64,000 nt of DNA, taken from positions 687,001-751,000 of the forward strand of contig NZ_JAGINK010000001.1 in the NCBI RefSeq assembly GCF_017875955.1, given 5' to 3'. The translations under genes were made by a program, and so were the position numbers. The notes below the pieces were generated by a model. It worked only from the letters and a program-made list of their open reading frames with translations. It did no database searches and was not told the DNA's origin. Below are positions 45,451-55,985 of the stretch, one piece after another (the first letter of the stretch is position 1; each line of letters starts with the position of its first letter). This stretch comes from Pseudomonas sp. BP8. GTDB taxonomy: Bacteria > Pseudomonadota > Gammaproteobacteria > Pseudomonadales > Pseudomonadaceae.

Positions 45451-46685
45451 AACGCGTCTACCTGCTCGCGGTACTGGCGATTGTGGTGGCCGCAGCCTTG
45501 GGCATCGCCGTGGCCCAGCACAGTGGCTACGTGCTGATCTCCTACGGCAGCTTCCGTTACCAGTCTGGCCTGTGGGCTGCGCTGGGCGGCTTGCTCGGCC
45601 TGGTGCTGGCGCTGTGGCTGCTGCGCTACCTGGTTGGCCTGGTGCTGAGCTCCACCGGGGCGGTCAATCCGTGGTCACGGCGTAACCGCCGGCGGCGTAC
45701 CCGCATTGCCGTCGAGCAGGGCCAGCTGGACCTCGCCGAGGGCCGTTGGGCCAGCGCCCAGCGCCACCTGCATCGGGCCGCCGAGGCCGAGCGCCAGCCG
45801 CTGCTGTATTACCTCGGCGCCGCCCGCGCGGCCAACGAGCTGGGCCGTACCGAAGACAGCGACAACCTGCTCGAGCGTGCCCTCGAGCGTCAGCCGCAGG
45901 CTGAGCTCGCGGTTGCCTTGACCCATGCGCAACTGCAGATGGATCGTGGCGATGTCGACGGCGCGCTGGAAACCCTGTTGGCGATGCACGAGCGTCATCC
46001 GCACAACGGCCAGGTGCTGCGCTTGCTGCAGCGGCTGTACCTGGAGCGGGGCGACTGGTCGGCATTGATCCGCCTGCTGCCGGAGCTGCGCAAGGGCAAG
46101 GTGCTCTCGACTGCCGAGCTGGCCCAACTGGAGCAGCGTGCCTGGGGCCATAACCTCAATCTTGCCGTCACCCGCGGCGAAGACGCACCGGCCGCCCGCC
46201 AAGCACTGGAGCGTGCCTGGCAGCAGCTGACCGCTGCCCAGCGGCAGGAGCCGCAGCTGGTCCTGGCCTACGCCGAACAGCTGCGCCAGGTGGGCGCCCA
46301 GGGTGAAGCCGAGAAGGTCCTGCGCGAATCACTCAAACGCCACTACGAGAGCCACCTGGCGCGGCTGTATGGCCTGGTCCGCGGTGATGACCCGACGCGC
46401 CAGCTGCAGGCTGCCGAAGGCTGGCTGAAGGAGCACCCGCAAGACCCGAGTCTGCTGCTGACCCTGGGTCGCCTGAGCCTGCAGAATCGCCTCTGGGGCA
46501 AGGCCCGCGACTACCTCGAAAGCAGCCTGCGCCTGGAACGCAATCCGGAAACCTGTGCCGAGCTGGCTCGTCTGCTTGCCAGCCTCGGCGAGGTCGAGCG
46601 GAGCAACCAGCTGTTCCAGGAAGGCCTGGGCTTGCTCGACGAGCGCCTGCTGGCGCTGCCGTTGCCCGACGGCATCCGAGCCTGA
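45447..46685 (+). CDS. hemY: HemY protoheme biosynthesis protein
   Basis: A 412-residue inner-membrane protein of the gammaproteobacterial HemY family (not the Gram-positive oxidase HemY). Two N-terminal membrane spans (YLLAVLAIVVAAALGIAVAQ, LWAALGGLLGLVLALWLLRY) precede a TPR region (residues ~95-400). Overlaps hemX by four bases (ATGA). A perfect hairpin follows its stop. Confidence 0.92.
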   Translation: MKRVYLLAVLAIVVAAALGIAVAQHSGYVLISYGSFRYQSGLWAALGGLLGLVLALWLLRYLVGLVLSSTGAVNPWSRRNRRRRTRIAVEQGQLDLAEGRWASAQRHLHRAAEAERQPLLYYLGAARAANELGRTEDSDNLLERALERQPQAELAVALTHAQLQMDRGDVDGALETLLAMHERHPHNGQVLRLLQRLYLERGDWSALIRLLPELRKGKVLSTAELAQLEQRAWGHNLNLAVTRGEDAPAARQALERAWQQLTAAQRQEPQLVLAYAEQLRQVGAQGEAEKVLRESLKRHYESHLARLYGLVRGDDPTRQLQAAEGWLKEHPQDPSLLLTLGRLSLQNRLWGKARDYLESSLRLERNPETCAELARLLASLGEVERSNQLFQEGLGLLDERLLALPLPDGIRA

Positions 46686-46690
46686 TCCAC

Positions 46691-46724
46691 CCCACGGCCT
46701 GCGCAAACCCGCGCAGGCCGTGGG
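46691..46724 (+). terminator. Probable terminator after hemY
   Basis: Stem CCCACGGCCTGCGC / GCGCAGGCCGTGGG with a six-base loop. The following T run is interrupted (TTGAAGGATTTTT), so strength is uncertain. Confidence 0.75.
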
Positions 46725-46905
46725 TTGAAGGATTTTTCCACTCGACTTTGCTTACGTAGCAGTCCCGCCTTCGGAAGTTTCCTACGCGCAATTACAATCT
46801 TTCCTTGGCAATCAGAGACTTGTCCCTACTGTATTGCCTTGAAACAAAGTGACCCTTTCCTCTACCGTTTCAAGTCACGTCCACTCCCCCCGGGACCCCA
46901 TCGCC

Positions 46906-47412
46906 ATGTCGCTGGCCCGTTTTCGTACATTCTTCCTGCCTGGCTTGCTCGCTGCCCTGGCGATCCTGATCGTGACCTTGCGCCTGCAAAGCAGCCTGGG
47001 CCTGATGCCGTGCGCGCTGTGTTACAGCCAGCGCCTGCTGTTGAGCCTGTATGCGCTGGTGTGTCTGATAGCGCTGATCCATGGCCCGGGGCGATCCGGT
47101 TGGCGTGTGTATGCCTGGCTGGCGCTGAGCTGCTCGGTGGGCGGCGCGTTGCTTGCGGCGCGGCATGTCTGGCTGCAGGGCAGTGAGGCGCTGATGGGCG
47201 CCTGCGGGCAGCCGCTCGGTGCGCTGTTCGAGCACAGTTGGCGCCAGGCATTTGAGGTGTTGCTGCTGGGCGGCCCCGACTGCGGTGCGCTGGCCTGGAG
47301 CTTTCTCGACCTGACGCTGCCCGAATGGAGCCTGTTGGCCTTTCTGCTGTTGGCGATGCTGCCCTTGTCGCGCCTGCTGGCGTATCGTTTCCGCAACCTT
47401 GCACGGCTTTGA
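46906..47412 (+). CDS. dsbB: Disulfide bond formation protein DsbB
   Basis: A 168-residue inner-membrane protein with four membrane spans. The first periplasmic pair is in the CxxC of MPCALCYSQR, the second pair in LMGACGQP and LGGPDCGALAW, as in E. coli DsbB (four essential cysteines). It passes electrons from DsbA to quinone. I chose the ATG at 46906 (MSLARFRTFFLPGLL) because it precedes the first span; an upstream ATG at 46849 adds 19 residues. Confidence 0.92.
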   Translation: MSLARFRTFFLPGLLAALAILIVTLRLQSSLGLMPCALCYSQRLLLSLYALVCLIALIHGPGRSGWRVYAWLALSCSVGGALLAARHVWLQGSEALMGACGQPLGALFEHSWRQAFEVLLLGGPDCGALAWSFLDLTLPEWSLLAFLLLAMLPLSRLLAYRFRNLARL

Positions 47413-47642
47413 CCTGACGCAACGCAGCTGCGCTTGCTCGACCAGTGGCGTCCCTCACGCGGATGAAACGCTTGTATGAACTTTGTCCAATGCGTACCTT
47501 GATGGGCAGCACGCACGGGAATAATCTCCCTGCACGGACACTGAAAACACAACTGCTCGATGCCGTCCTGCTGATGTCACCTTTGTGCCGCACAGTTGTG
47601 GAACGAGGTGCAGCGGCATCTACCCAGAAGGGAAGAACTGCC

Positions 47643-48113
47643 ATGCTCGATAGTTGTCAGAACGCTCAAGAACGTTGGGGCGGGGTTCATCAGCTCATAG
47701 ATCGCTGGCTGAAGGAGCGTGAGGAGTTGGTCGAGGCGTTTCGCACCTTGCGTGACGCCAAGCCGGCCTTCGCCGACAAAGACAAGAGCCGCGATTTCTG
47801 CGCGATTCTGGTCGACTATGTGTCGGCCTGGCACTTCGAAGTCAGCGAGCAGTTGGTCAGCGAGGCCAAGGCCTTTGGTGACACCGGCGCGCTCGAGCTG
47901 GCCACGCAGATCAATCCGCGCATCGATGACAGCACGCAGATCGCCCTGGCCTTCAACGACCATTGCGAAAAGGGTGAGTGCACCGACCCCGAGCGCTTTG
48001 CCGAGAAACTGGCCAAGCTCGGCGGCTTGCTGCACGAGCGCTTCGAACTCGAAGACTGCCTCATCGAAGTGCTGCACAACGCCCACAAGGAAGAAGACGC
48101 GGTCCAGGCCTGA
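47643..48113 (+). CDS. rsd: Anti-sigma-70 factor Rsd/AlgQ
   Basis: A 156-residue protein of the Rsd/AlgQ family (MLDSCQNAQERWGGVHQLIDRWLKERE opens as in AlgQ; HERFELEDCLIEVLH near the end). AlgQ binds sigma-70 and influences alginate and siderophore genes in Pseudomonas. Position between dsbB and an FKBP gene, near algP, is as in P. aeruginosa. A 230-bp untranslated region precedes it. Confidence 0.93.
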   Translation: MLDSCQNAQERWGGVHQLIDRWLKEREELVEAFRTLRDAKPAFADKDKSRDFCAILVDYVSAWHFEVSEQLVSEAKAFGDTGALELATQINPRIDDSTQIALAFNDHCEKGECTDPERFAEKLAKLGGLLHERFELEDCLIEVLHNAHKEEDAVQA

Positions 48114-48122
48114 TAGCCTGGG

Positions 48123-48788
48123 TCAGTCTGCGACTGACAGCAGTTCTATCTCGAACACCAGCGGTGTATAGGGCGCGATCAGGTCGCCCGCACCTTCGGC
48201 GCCGTAGGCCTGCGCCGAAGGGATCACCAGGCGCCATGTGCTCCCCGCTTTCATCTTCGGCAGCGCCACCTGCCAGCCTTCGATCACCGAATCCAGGTTG
48301 AACCACTGGGCTTGCTGATTCTGGTCGAACACCGAGCCATCAGGCAGCCTCCCCACATAGCGTACCTGGACCTTGCCGTTAGCCGTTGGCTGCGCGCCAT
48401 GGCCTGCGACCAGCTCGCTGTAGAGGATGCCTTCGGGTAATTCATGCACGCCCGCGCGGGCGCGTTCGTTGGCCATGAAACGTGTTTCCACCGCTTGCAG
48501 CTTGGCCTCCTGAGCCTGCGCGGAGGCAGCCATGGCCTGCTCCTCATGCTGCTGCAGGATATGCTGCATGCGCGCCTGATCGAGCTTCAGCGGTTGCTCT
48601 TGATAGGCTTGGCGCAGGCCCTCTACCAAGGCTTCGAGCTGCAGGCCAGGGACCTCCTGACGCAATCGCTCGCCCAGACTGGCGCCGAGACTGTAGGCCA
48701 GGTCCTGGTCGTTGGCGGGGGTGCTTTCAGGGGCGCCGAGGGCAAAGGGAGCCACCAGGCAAAGGCCAATAAGAAGATGACGAGGCAC
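48123..48788 (-). CDS. FKBP-type peptidyl-prolyl isomerase, secreted
   Basis: A 221-residue protein with a signal peptide (MPRHLLIGLCLVAPFALGAP). An N-terminal helical dimerisation domain (~25-105) precedes an FKBP domain (GKVQVRYVGRLPDGSVFDQN, SVIEGWQVALPKMKAGS, YTPLVFEIELLSV), as in FkpA and Mip. Acts on proline bonds in periplasmic proteins. Canonical residues are slightly changed (IPSAQAYGAEGAG). Confidence 0.9.
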   Translation of the reverse strand: MPRHLLIGLCLVAPFALGAPESTPANDQDLAYSLGASLGERLRQEVPGLQLEALVEGLRQAYQEQPLKLDQARMQHILQQHEEQAMAASAQAQEAKLQAVETRFMANERARAGVHELPEGILYSELVAGHGAQPTANGKVQVRYVGRLPDGSVFDQNQQAQWFNLDSVIEGWQVALPKMKAGSTWRLVIPSAQAYGAEGAGDLIAPYTPLVFEIELLSVAD

Positions 48789-49012
48789 GCTAGACTCCGG
48801 CTGCGAAGAGTTGGAAGTATGCCAGCGTTGTACTGCGTCGTTGTGTAAATATCAGCAATACTTTAATGGCCAACTACACTTGCACGAAGCTGCAAGATAA
48901 CAACTTTGCCCAGGCATGCAACGCGGCGCTAATAATACTGTCCACATGCCCTAGCGGCGGTAGCAGCAGAAGCATAGTATGAGCCGCAATCTCGTCAGCC
49001 AGGAGGTAAACC

Positions 49013-50044
49013 ATGTCGGCCAAGAAGAAGCCAGTAAGTACGCCGTTGCACCTGCTCCAGCAACTTTCAGGTAGCCTGCTCGAACATCTGGAAGATGCCT
49101 GCTCGCAAGCGCTGGCGGATGCAGAGAAACTGTTGGCGAAGTTGGAAAAACAACGTGGCAAGGCGCAGGAAAAACTGCACAACTCGCGTTTGAAATTGCA
49201 GGACGCCGCCAAGGCGGGCAAAGCCAAGGCGCAAAACAAGGCGCACAAAGCCGGCGCTGAACTTGAAGGCTTGCTTGATTCGCTCAAGGAACGCCAGTCG
49301 GAAACCCGTATTTATATTCAGCAACTCAAGCGCGATGCCCAGCAGAGCCTGAAGCTCGCCCAGGGTGTTGGCAAAGTGCGTGAAGCGGCGACCAAGGCTC
49401 TTGATCAGCGTGCCACGGCCAAGCCAGCGGCCAGCAAGGCACCGGTCAAATCGGCTGCCAAGCCAGCGGCCAAAGCCTCTGCCAGCAAGGCCGCGAGCAA
49501 GACTGCTGCCGCCAAGCCAGCCACCAGGGCTGCCGCCAAGCCCGCTGCTGCCAAGGCCCCGGCCAAAGTTGCCGCCGCCAAGCCGGCAGCCCGTTCTGCG
49601 GCTAAACCGGTTGCTGCCAAGGCTCCGGCCAAGGCAACCGCGGCCAAGCCAGCCGCTGCCAAGGCGCCAGCCAAGACCGCTGCTGCCAAGCCGGCTGCCA
49701 AACCTGTAGCGGCCAAGACTGCCGCGGCGAAACCGGCGGCCAAACCCGTTGCTGCCAAAGCCCCAGCCAAAGCGGCTGCGGCGAAGCCCGCTGCGAAATC
49801 CGCCGCCGCCAAACCAGCCGCCGCCAAGGCCCCCGCCAAGACAGCTGCGGCAAAACCGGCTGCCAAGCCAGCCGCCAAAGCCGCCGCCAAGCCTGCTGCA
49901 GCCAAGGTAGAGAGCAAGCCAGCCGAAGCCAAACCGGCTCAAGCGGCCAGCACCTCGGCTTCCGCGACCAACTCGGCAACACCGGCTTCGACCTCGTCAG
50001 ATCCGGCCAGCACGCCCGCTCAAACGCCGTCGTCGGCTTCCTGA
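49013..50044 (+). CDS. algP: AlgP, histone H1-like alginate regulator
   Basis: A 343-residue basic protein. Residues ~1-125 form a helical, coiled-coil domain (LEDACSQALADAEKLLAKLE, KERQSETRIYIQQLKRDA). Residues ~130-310 are a low-complexity tail of KPAA/KAPAK repeats like eukaryotic histone H1 and P. aeruginosa AlgP, and the end is Ser/Thr-rich. It probably binds DNA. AGGAGG upstream. The 3' end overlaps a convergent gene by 25 bases. Confidence 0.93.
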   Translation: MSAKKKPVSTPLHLLQQLSGSLLEHLEDACSQALADAEKLLAKLEKQRGKAQEKLHNSRLKLQDAAKAGKAKAQNKAHKAGAELEGLLDSLKERQSETRIYIQQLKRDAQQSLKLAQGVGKVREAATKALDQRATAKPAASKAPVKSAAKPAAKASASKAASKTAAAKPATRAAAKPAAAKAPAKVAAAKPAARSAAKPVAAKAPAKATAAKPAAAKAPAKTAAAKPAAKPVAAKTAAAKPAAKPVAAKAPAKAAAAKPAAKSAAAKPAAAKAPAKTAAAKPAAKPAAKAAAKPAAAKVESKPAEAKPAQAASTSASATNSATPASTSSDPASTPAQTPSSAS

Positions 50045-50502
50045 AGCCCTACCGCCGCGACGCGCAGCTGATGCAGCGCGTCGTGGTCGCGGCCCAGCCC
50101 TGGCATCAGCCGGGCGAGCCAGTCGTCCGTGGTCTCTTGCGAGTCCGCGGGCCATTGCCGCGAGCCTTCCTGCAGACGCTCCAGCAGGGTTTTTTCCGCC
50201 TGTAGTTCCAGCCCTTTGATCTGCTCTCGCAAGCTCGCCAACTGCGCGTCGCTTGCCGATGCCGTTCGCCATTGCACGCGCAGTTTGCGCAAGGGCACGA
50301 CAACCTCGCGCTGCCAGGGCTCGGCAAGGTCACGCAGCGCCTGCACCCGCTCGGCCGTCGGCGCCACCCCACGCAGTTGCAGCCAGGTCGCACAGAGCAA
50401 CAGGCAGACATCGCCGCCGCATTGCTGAAGGGTCAGGCAGGCGTCTTCCACCCCAGGCTTTGCGTACAAGGCCAGGGCGTGATTCCACAGGTCGATGTGC
50501 AT
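50020..50502 (-). CDS. TIGR02444 family protein
   Basis: A 160-residue cytoplasmic protein of the family I know as TIGR02444 (begins DLWNHALALYAKPGVEDACL; VCLLLCATWLQLRGV). Predicted helical, function unknown. It sits between algP and the ABC-F gene as in other pseudomonads, convergent with algP and sharing its last 25 bases. Confidence 0.82.
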   Translation of the reverse strand: MHIDLWNHALALYAKPGVEDACLTLQQCGGDVCLLLCATWLQLRGVAPTAERVQALRDLAEPWQREVVVPLRKLRVQWRTASASDAQLASLREQIKGLELQAEKTLLERLQEGSRQWPADSQETTDDWLARLMPGLGRDHDALHQLRVAAVGLQEADDGV

Positions 50503-50552
50503 GGTTCCACTCGCGCTTGCGGCCGAGGAAGCTGGTAGACTCCGCGACCATC

Positions 50553-52462
<1,910 letters not shown>

Positions 52463-52463
<1 letters not shown>

Positions 52464-53050
52464 TGGAGGAGCTGCAGGGGCTGCTGCCGGGGCAATGGAT
52501 GGACGCGCTGTGGATGGGTCTGCAGATCCTGTTGATCCTCGTTGCGGCGTTTGTCCTGCAACGTTTCGTGGCACGTTGCCTGAGCCGCCTGGGCGAGCGC
52601 TATCCGCTGCCGCCGGAGTTGCTGGTGCCGGTACGCGGTGGCTTGCGCTGGCTGATCATGGGCAGTGCGCTGCTGTTCGTGCTGGAGCGCCTGGGCGTTT
52701 CGGCGACCGTGCTATGGACCGCGCTGTCGGGCTTTGTCGCGGTGGCGGCGGTGGCGTTCTTCGCCATGTGGAGCGTGCTCTCCAACCTGCTCTGCGCGGT
52801 GCTGATCTTTACCGTCGGGCCGTTTCGCATTGGTGATGTGGTTGAACTGGTGGAAACCCTCGACAAGCCAGGCGTCAAAGGCCGGGTCATCGCTATCAAC
52901 CTGCTGTTCACCACGCTGATGGAAATGCCTGACGCTGGTGGTGCGCTGGTGCAGGTGCCCAATAGCCAGTTTTTCCAGAAGTGCGTGCGGCGCTGGCGGG
53001 GTACGGAGGTGCCGGTGGCTGGGAAGGATGTGGCGGTTTCTGCTGATTGA
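52463..53050 (+). CDS. Small MscS-family mechanosensitive channel
   Basis: A 195-residue inner-membrane protein with three membrane spans (MGLQILLILVAAFVLQRFVA, WLIMGSALLFVLERLGV, VAVAAVAFFAMWSVLSNLLC) followed by an MscS beta domain (FRIGDVVELVE, IAINLLFTTLM, VQVPNSQFFQKC). It lacks the large C-terminal vestibule of E. coli MscS, so it is a short form. Translationally coupled to the ABC-F gene. The stop is followed by a 1.1-kb repeat region. Confidence 0.85.
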
Positions 53051-53087
53051 GGTTTTTCACGGGGTGTTGGGGGGGCTGGGGCTTGTA

Positions 53088-53501
53088 GGTTGGGGGCTTA
53101 TCCATTTGATGTGGTGAATTTTCGGGCCCCTTCCGCCCTTACGGCGGGTCACTTTTTTTCTTGGAAAAAAGTAACCAAAAACCGCTTGCTCCTGCATCCG
53201 GCCCTCCGCTTCGCTCCGGGTTCCCTCGCTCCGGTCTTGCTCCGGGAGGACCGCGCTGTACGGCCCATCCTGGGCCTCAGCGCTTTCCGGCCATCCATGG
53301 CCTCCACCTCCCTGCGCAAGACCTCCACTCGGCCTCCTGAAGTCGCTGGCAGATCAAGAGCCAGATCAAGATCAACAGCCAGGGCAACGGCAGGCGAATC
53401 GCTGCGCTCTCGCTTTGTTTATTTACCAGCGGATTTGTGGTGTGGCTGGCAGGGCTGCGCTCTGCGATTTGCATTGGCAGTACCGGCCTCTTCGCGGGGC
53501 A
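53088..53501 (+). repeat. Long intergenic repeat, copy 2
   Basis: Same element as 545-956, same orientation, about 20 differences by my count. Its first ~60 bp recur inverted at ~53915-53982 (GGCTTATCCATTTGATGTGG in complement). Confidence 0.8.
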
Positions 53502-53597
53502 AGTCGGATCGCCGCACCGCCGCCCCTACAGGATTTGCGCCGATTTTGAATTCAGCGCTGTACCTGTAGGAGCGGGCTTGTCCCGCGAAGAGGCCCG
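53484..53597. repeat. REP pair (type A), left copy diverged
   Basis: Left copy has the altered centre AAGTCGGATCGCCGC also seen at 23790; right copy is complete (CCTGTAGGAGCGGGCTTGTCCCGCGAAGAGGCC). Confidence 0.75.
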
Positions 53598-53686
53598 AAT
53601 ATCCACCACACCTGCCACTATCGAAGACAACGCCAACCCAGACGCCGCCCGTAACTTCGCGACTTCAGGAGGCCGAGTGGAGGCCC

Positions 53687-53935
53687 TCCCGCCGTAAGGG
53701 CCATCCCTTTCAAGGTGTTCCGAAATTGCGCTTGGCTTGAGATCGCCGGGGCCGCTATGCAGCCCTTTCGCGACACAAGGCCGCTCCCACAGGGATAGCG
53801 CATGTCTCAAGAACGGTGCGGTTCGCCCTTGTGGGAGCGGCCTTGTGTCGCGAAAGGGGTGCGCAGCGCCCCCGGCTCACTCAAGCAAGACCAAATTTCA
53901 AAGACCTTGAAAGGGATGGCCGTAAGGGCGGAAGG
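53687..53935. repeat. Nested ~250-bp palindrome with type B REPs
   Basis: Outer arms at ~53687-53750 and ~53868-53935 match imperfectly (GGCCATCCCTTTCAAGG with its complement); the core is a facing type B REP pair (CGACACAAGGCCGCTCCCACAGG) at ~53765-53862. Confidence 0.8.
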
Positions 53936-54163
53936 GGCCAGTGGCGCCACCACATCAAATGGATAAGCCCACAATTCTTAAGCCAGCCCGCCCGCGATGC
54001 GCTGCGCTGCCGGCGCTCGATCTTGAGGGCGCAACAAAACCTGAGGCTAGCCCCCCCCCGGCACGCCACGCTCCTCAAACACCCTCCAAAAAATTTATCT
54101 GGTCATTTTTTCATCCACCTCGTAGCTTAATGTTTTGCAACAAATGCATGAGCGAGGTGTTCG

Positions 54164-54796
54164 ATGTCGATGGAAGCGTGGTTGGCCTTTTTTGCCGCGT
54201 GCTGGGTGATCAGCCTGTCGCCGGGGGCAGGGGCTATTGCCTCGATGTCCAGCGGCCTGCAGTACGGTTTCTGGCGCGGTTACTGGAACGCTCTGGGCCT
54301 GCAACTGGGCCTGATCGTGCAGATTGCGGTGATTGCCGCCGGTGTTGGTGCCATCCTCGCCGCGTCCGCCACCGCCTTCCAGGTGATCAAGTGGTTTGGC
54401 GTCTTCTATCTGGTCTACCTGGCCTACAAGCAGTGGCGTGCGTTGCCCATGGACATGAGCGACGAGTCAGGCATTCGGCCCATCGGCAAGCCGTTGAGCC
54501 TGGTGTTCCGCGGTTTTCTGGTCAACGTCAGCAACCCCAAAGCACTGGTGTTCATGCTGGCGGTGCTGCCGCAATTCATTGATCCGCACCAGGCCTTGTT
54601 GCCGCAGTATCTGACCATCACCGTAACCATGATCAGTGTCGATCTGCTGGTGATGGCCGGGTATACCGGGCTGGCGTCGCGGGTGCTGCGGATGTTGCGC
54701 ACGCCCAAGCAGCAGAAGCGTCTGAACCGGACCTTTGCCGGGCTGTTCATCGGTGCCGCAACCTTCCTCGCGACCCTGCGCCGCGCGCCGCTCTGA
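54164..54796 (+). CDS. LysE/RhtB-family amino-acid exporter
   Basis: A 210-residue inner-membrane protein with about six spans and the LysE opening (WLAFFAACWVISLSPGAGAI, then GLQYGFWRGYWNALG). The middle VFRGFLVNVSNPKALVFMLAVLPQF is the second family signature. Members export lysine, homoserine, threonine or homoserine lactones. Substrate unknown; no regulator is adjacent. Start ATG has GAGGTGTTCG upstream. Confidence 0.9.
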   Translation: MSMEAWLAFFAACWVISLSPGAGAIASMSSGLQYGFWRGYWNALGLQLGLIVQIAVIAAGVGAILAASATAFQVIKWFGVFYLVYLAYKQWRALPMDMSDESGIRPIGKPLSLVFRGFLVNVSNPKALVFMLAVLPQFIDPHQALLPQYLTITVTMISVDLLVMAGYTGLASRVLRMLRTPKQQKRLNRTFAGLFIGAATFLATLRRAPL

Positions 54797-54818
54797 GCCA
54801 TTTTCGAGGAAGCCTTGA

Positions 54819-54911
54819 TGGCCTCTTCGCGCGGCAAGCCCGCCCCTACAGCAGCCAGCCTATGGATCACCGCCAGCCCTGTAGGAGCGGGCTTGCCCCG
54901 CGAAGAGGGCC
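54819..54911. repeat. REP pair (type A)
   Basis: A diverged left copy (GGCCTCTTCGCGCGGCAAGCCCGCCCCTACAG) faces a complete right copy, between convergent genes. Confidence 0.8.
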
Positions 54912-55370
54912 TCACGGCTGGCGATCAACCAACCCCTTGAGCAAATCCATCGGCATTGGAAAGACGATCGTCGAGCTCTTGTCCCCGGCAATCGAGCCCA
55001 ACGTCTGCATATACCGCAGCTGCATTGCTCCCTGCTCCCTGCCAAGCATCTGCGCCGCCTGCATCAGCTTCTCCGACGCCTGTAACTCGCCTTCGGCATG
55101 AATCACCTTGGCCCGCCGCTCACGTTCGGCCTCAGCCTGGCGGGCGATGGTCACCGCGCCGACCACGAAAGCGACAATGCCGCCGAGGCCAACCACGCCA
55201 AAGCTGGGCAACAACACTTCAGCGAGCATCAACGCGACGCCGAGCAGGATCAGCGCCAGTCCGGCATAACTCACCGTTGCCAGCGATACTGCAGCACCCG
55301 CAGCCTGCCCACTCGGACAAGTGCCGAGCACCAGCAACAGCAGCATGCAGCGCCAGCAACGAGCGATCAC
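54912..55370 (-). CDS. NfeD-slipin fusion remnant
   Basis: A 152-residue chimera. Residues ~1-24 are a signal-like segment ([18 protein letters not shown]) and ~30-75 are NfeD-type membrane spans ([38 protein letters not shown]). From ~76 ([20 protein letters not shown]) the sequence switches to the C-terminal helix and tail of slipin/stomatin proteins ([16 protein letters not shown]). The protease domain of NfeD and the SPFH domain of slipin are missing. In many bacteria nfeD and slipin genes are adjacent, so internal deletions of such an operon would give this. GTG start with GAGGTGA upstream, so it may still be expressed. Confidence 0.75.
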   Translation of the reverse strand: MIARCWRCMLLLLVLGTCPSGQAAGAAVSLATVSYAGLALILLGVALMLAEVLLPSFGVVGLGGIVAFVVGAVTIARQAEAERERRAKVIHAEGELQASEKLMQAAQMLGREQGAMQLRYMQTLGSIAGDKSSTIVFPMPMDLLKGLVDRQP

Positions 55371-55465
55371 CTGTCGTCACCTCAGCAAGGTGTATAGCTG
55401 AAGTTTAGCCGTGCCCAGCGCCCCAAGGCCTAAACTTGAAGAGGGGGGCAAACTGGAGGTGCATC

Positions 55466-55924
55466 ATGCGTATGGCCAAGACCCTGCAGCAACGCCTGGA
55501 CCAGGCCAGCTGCGACTACGACATCATTTCCCACCCACATTCAGCCACCAGCCTGGAGTCGGCACGCACAGCCGGCGTACCGGCCGAGCGCGTGGCCAAG
55601 TCAGTACTGCTCGACGACCGCCGCGGCAACTACCTGATGGCCGTGCTGCCGGCCAATCGGCACCTGGACATGAGCAAGGTGCGCATGACCGGTGCCTGGC
55701 AACTGACCCGCGAAAGCGGCCTGCCGAGCCTCTTTGGTGACTGCGAGCGCGGCGCTGTGCCTGCGCTTGGCGACGCTTATGAGATAAAAATGCTACTCGA
55801 CCCGACCTTGACCCGCCAAGGTGATGTCTACCTTGAGGCAGGTGATCACGATCACCTCATCCACATGAGCATGGAGCAGTACCTGAAGCTGGTGCCCAAC
55901 GCCGAAGTGCGCGAGCTTTGCTGA
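55466..55924 (+). CDS. YbaK/ProX-type aminoacyl-tRNA deacylase
   Basis: A 152-residue protein with the YbaK fold (MAKTLQQRLDQASCDYDIISHP, then VPAERVAKSVLLDDRRG with the conserved catalytic Lys, and MSKVRMTGAWQLT). Such proteins hydrolyse misacylated tRNAs in trans, for example Cys-tRNAPro. The precise tRNA is unknown. GGAGG six bases upstream of the ATG at 55466. Confidence 0.85.
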   Translation: MRMAKTLQQRLDQASCDYDIISHPHSATSLESARTAGVPAERVAKSVLLDDRRGNYLMAVLPANRHLDMSKVRMTGAWQLTRESGLPSLFGDCERGAVPALGDAYEIKMLLDPTLTRQGDVYLEAGDHDHLIHMSMEQYLKLVPNAEVRELC

Positions 55925-55985
55925 TGATTCCCAACCCTGCCGGGCCGGCGTCGTGGACGGCCTGCCTGGCATTACGGAGGACACC

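Larger units (their letters stand above)
53051..54163. other. 1.1-kb gene-free repeat mosaic
   Basis: No believable gene. It holds the second copy of the long repeat (53088-53501), a type A REP pair (53484-53597), an inverted fragment of the long repeat (~53648-53676), a ~250-bp palindrome centred on type B REPs (53687-53935), and an inverted left end of the long repeat (~53915-53982). The last ~150 bp contain a C9 run and the likely promoter of the LysE gene. Confidence 0.75.

Noticed and set aside
49067..49942. Gly/Arg-rich open frame antisense to algP
   Set aside because: It only mirrors the algP repeat tract; no start signals.
53051..54163. CRISPR array or prophage remnant in the repeat region
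   Set aside because: Repeats are inverted and nested, not regularly spaced direct repeats with unique spacers, and no cas or phage genes are near.
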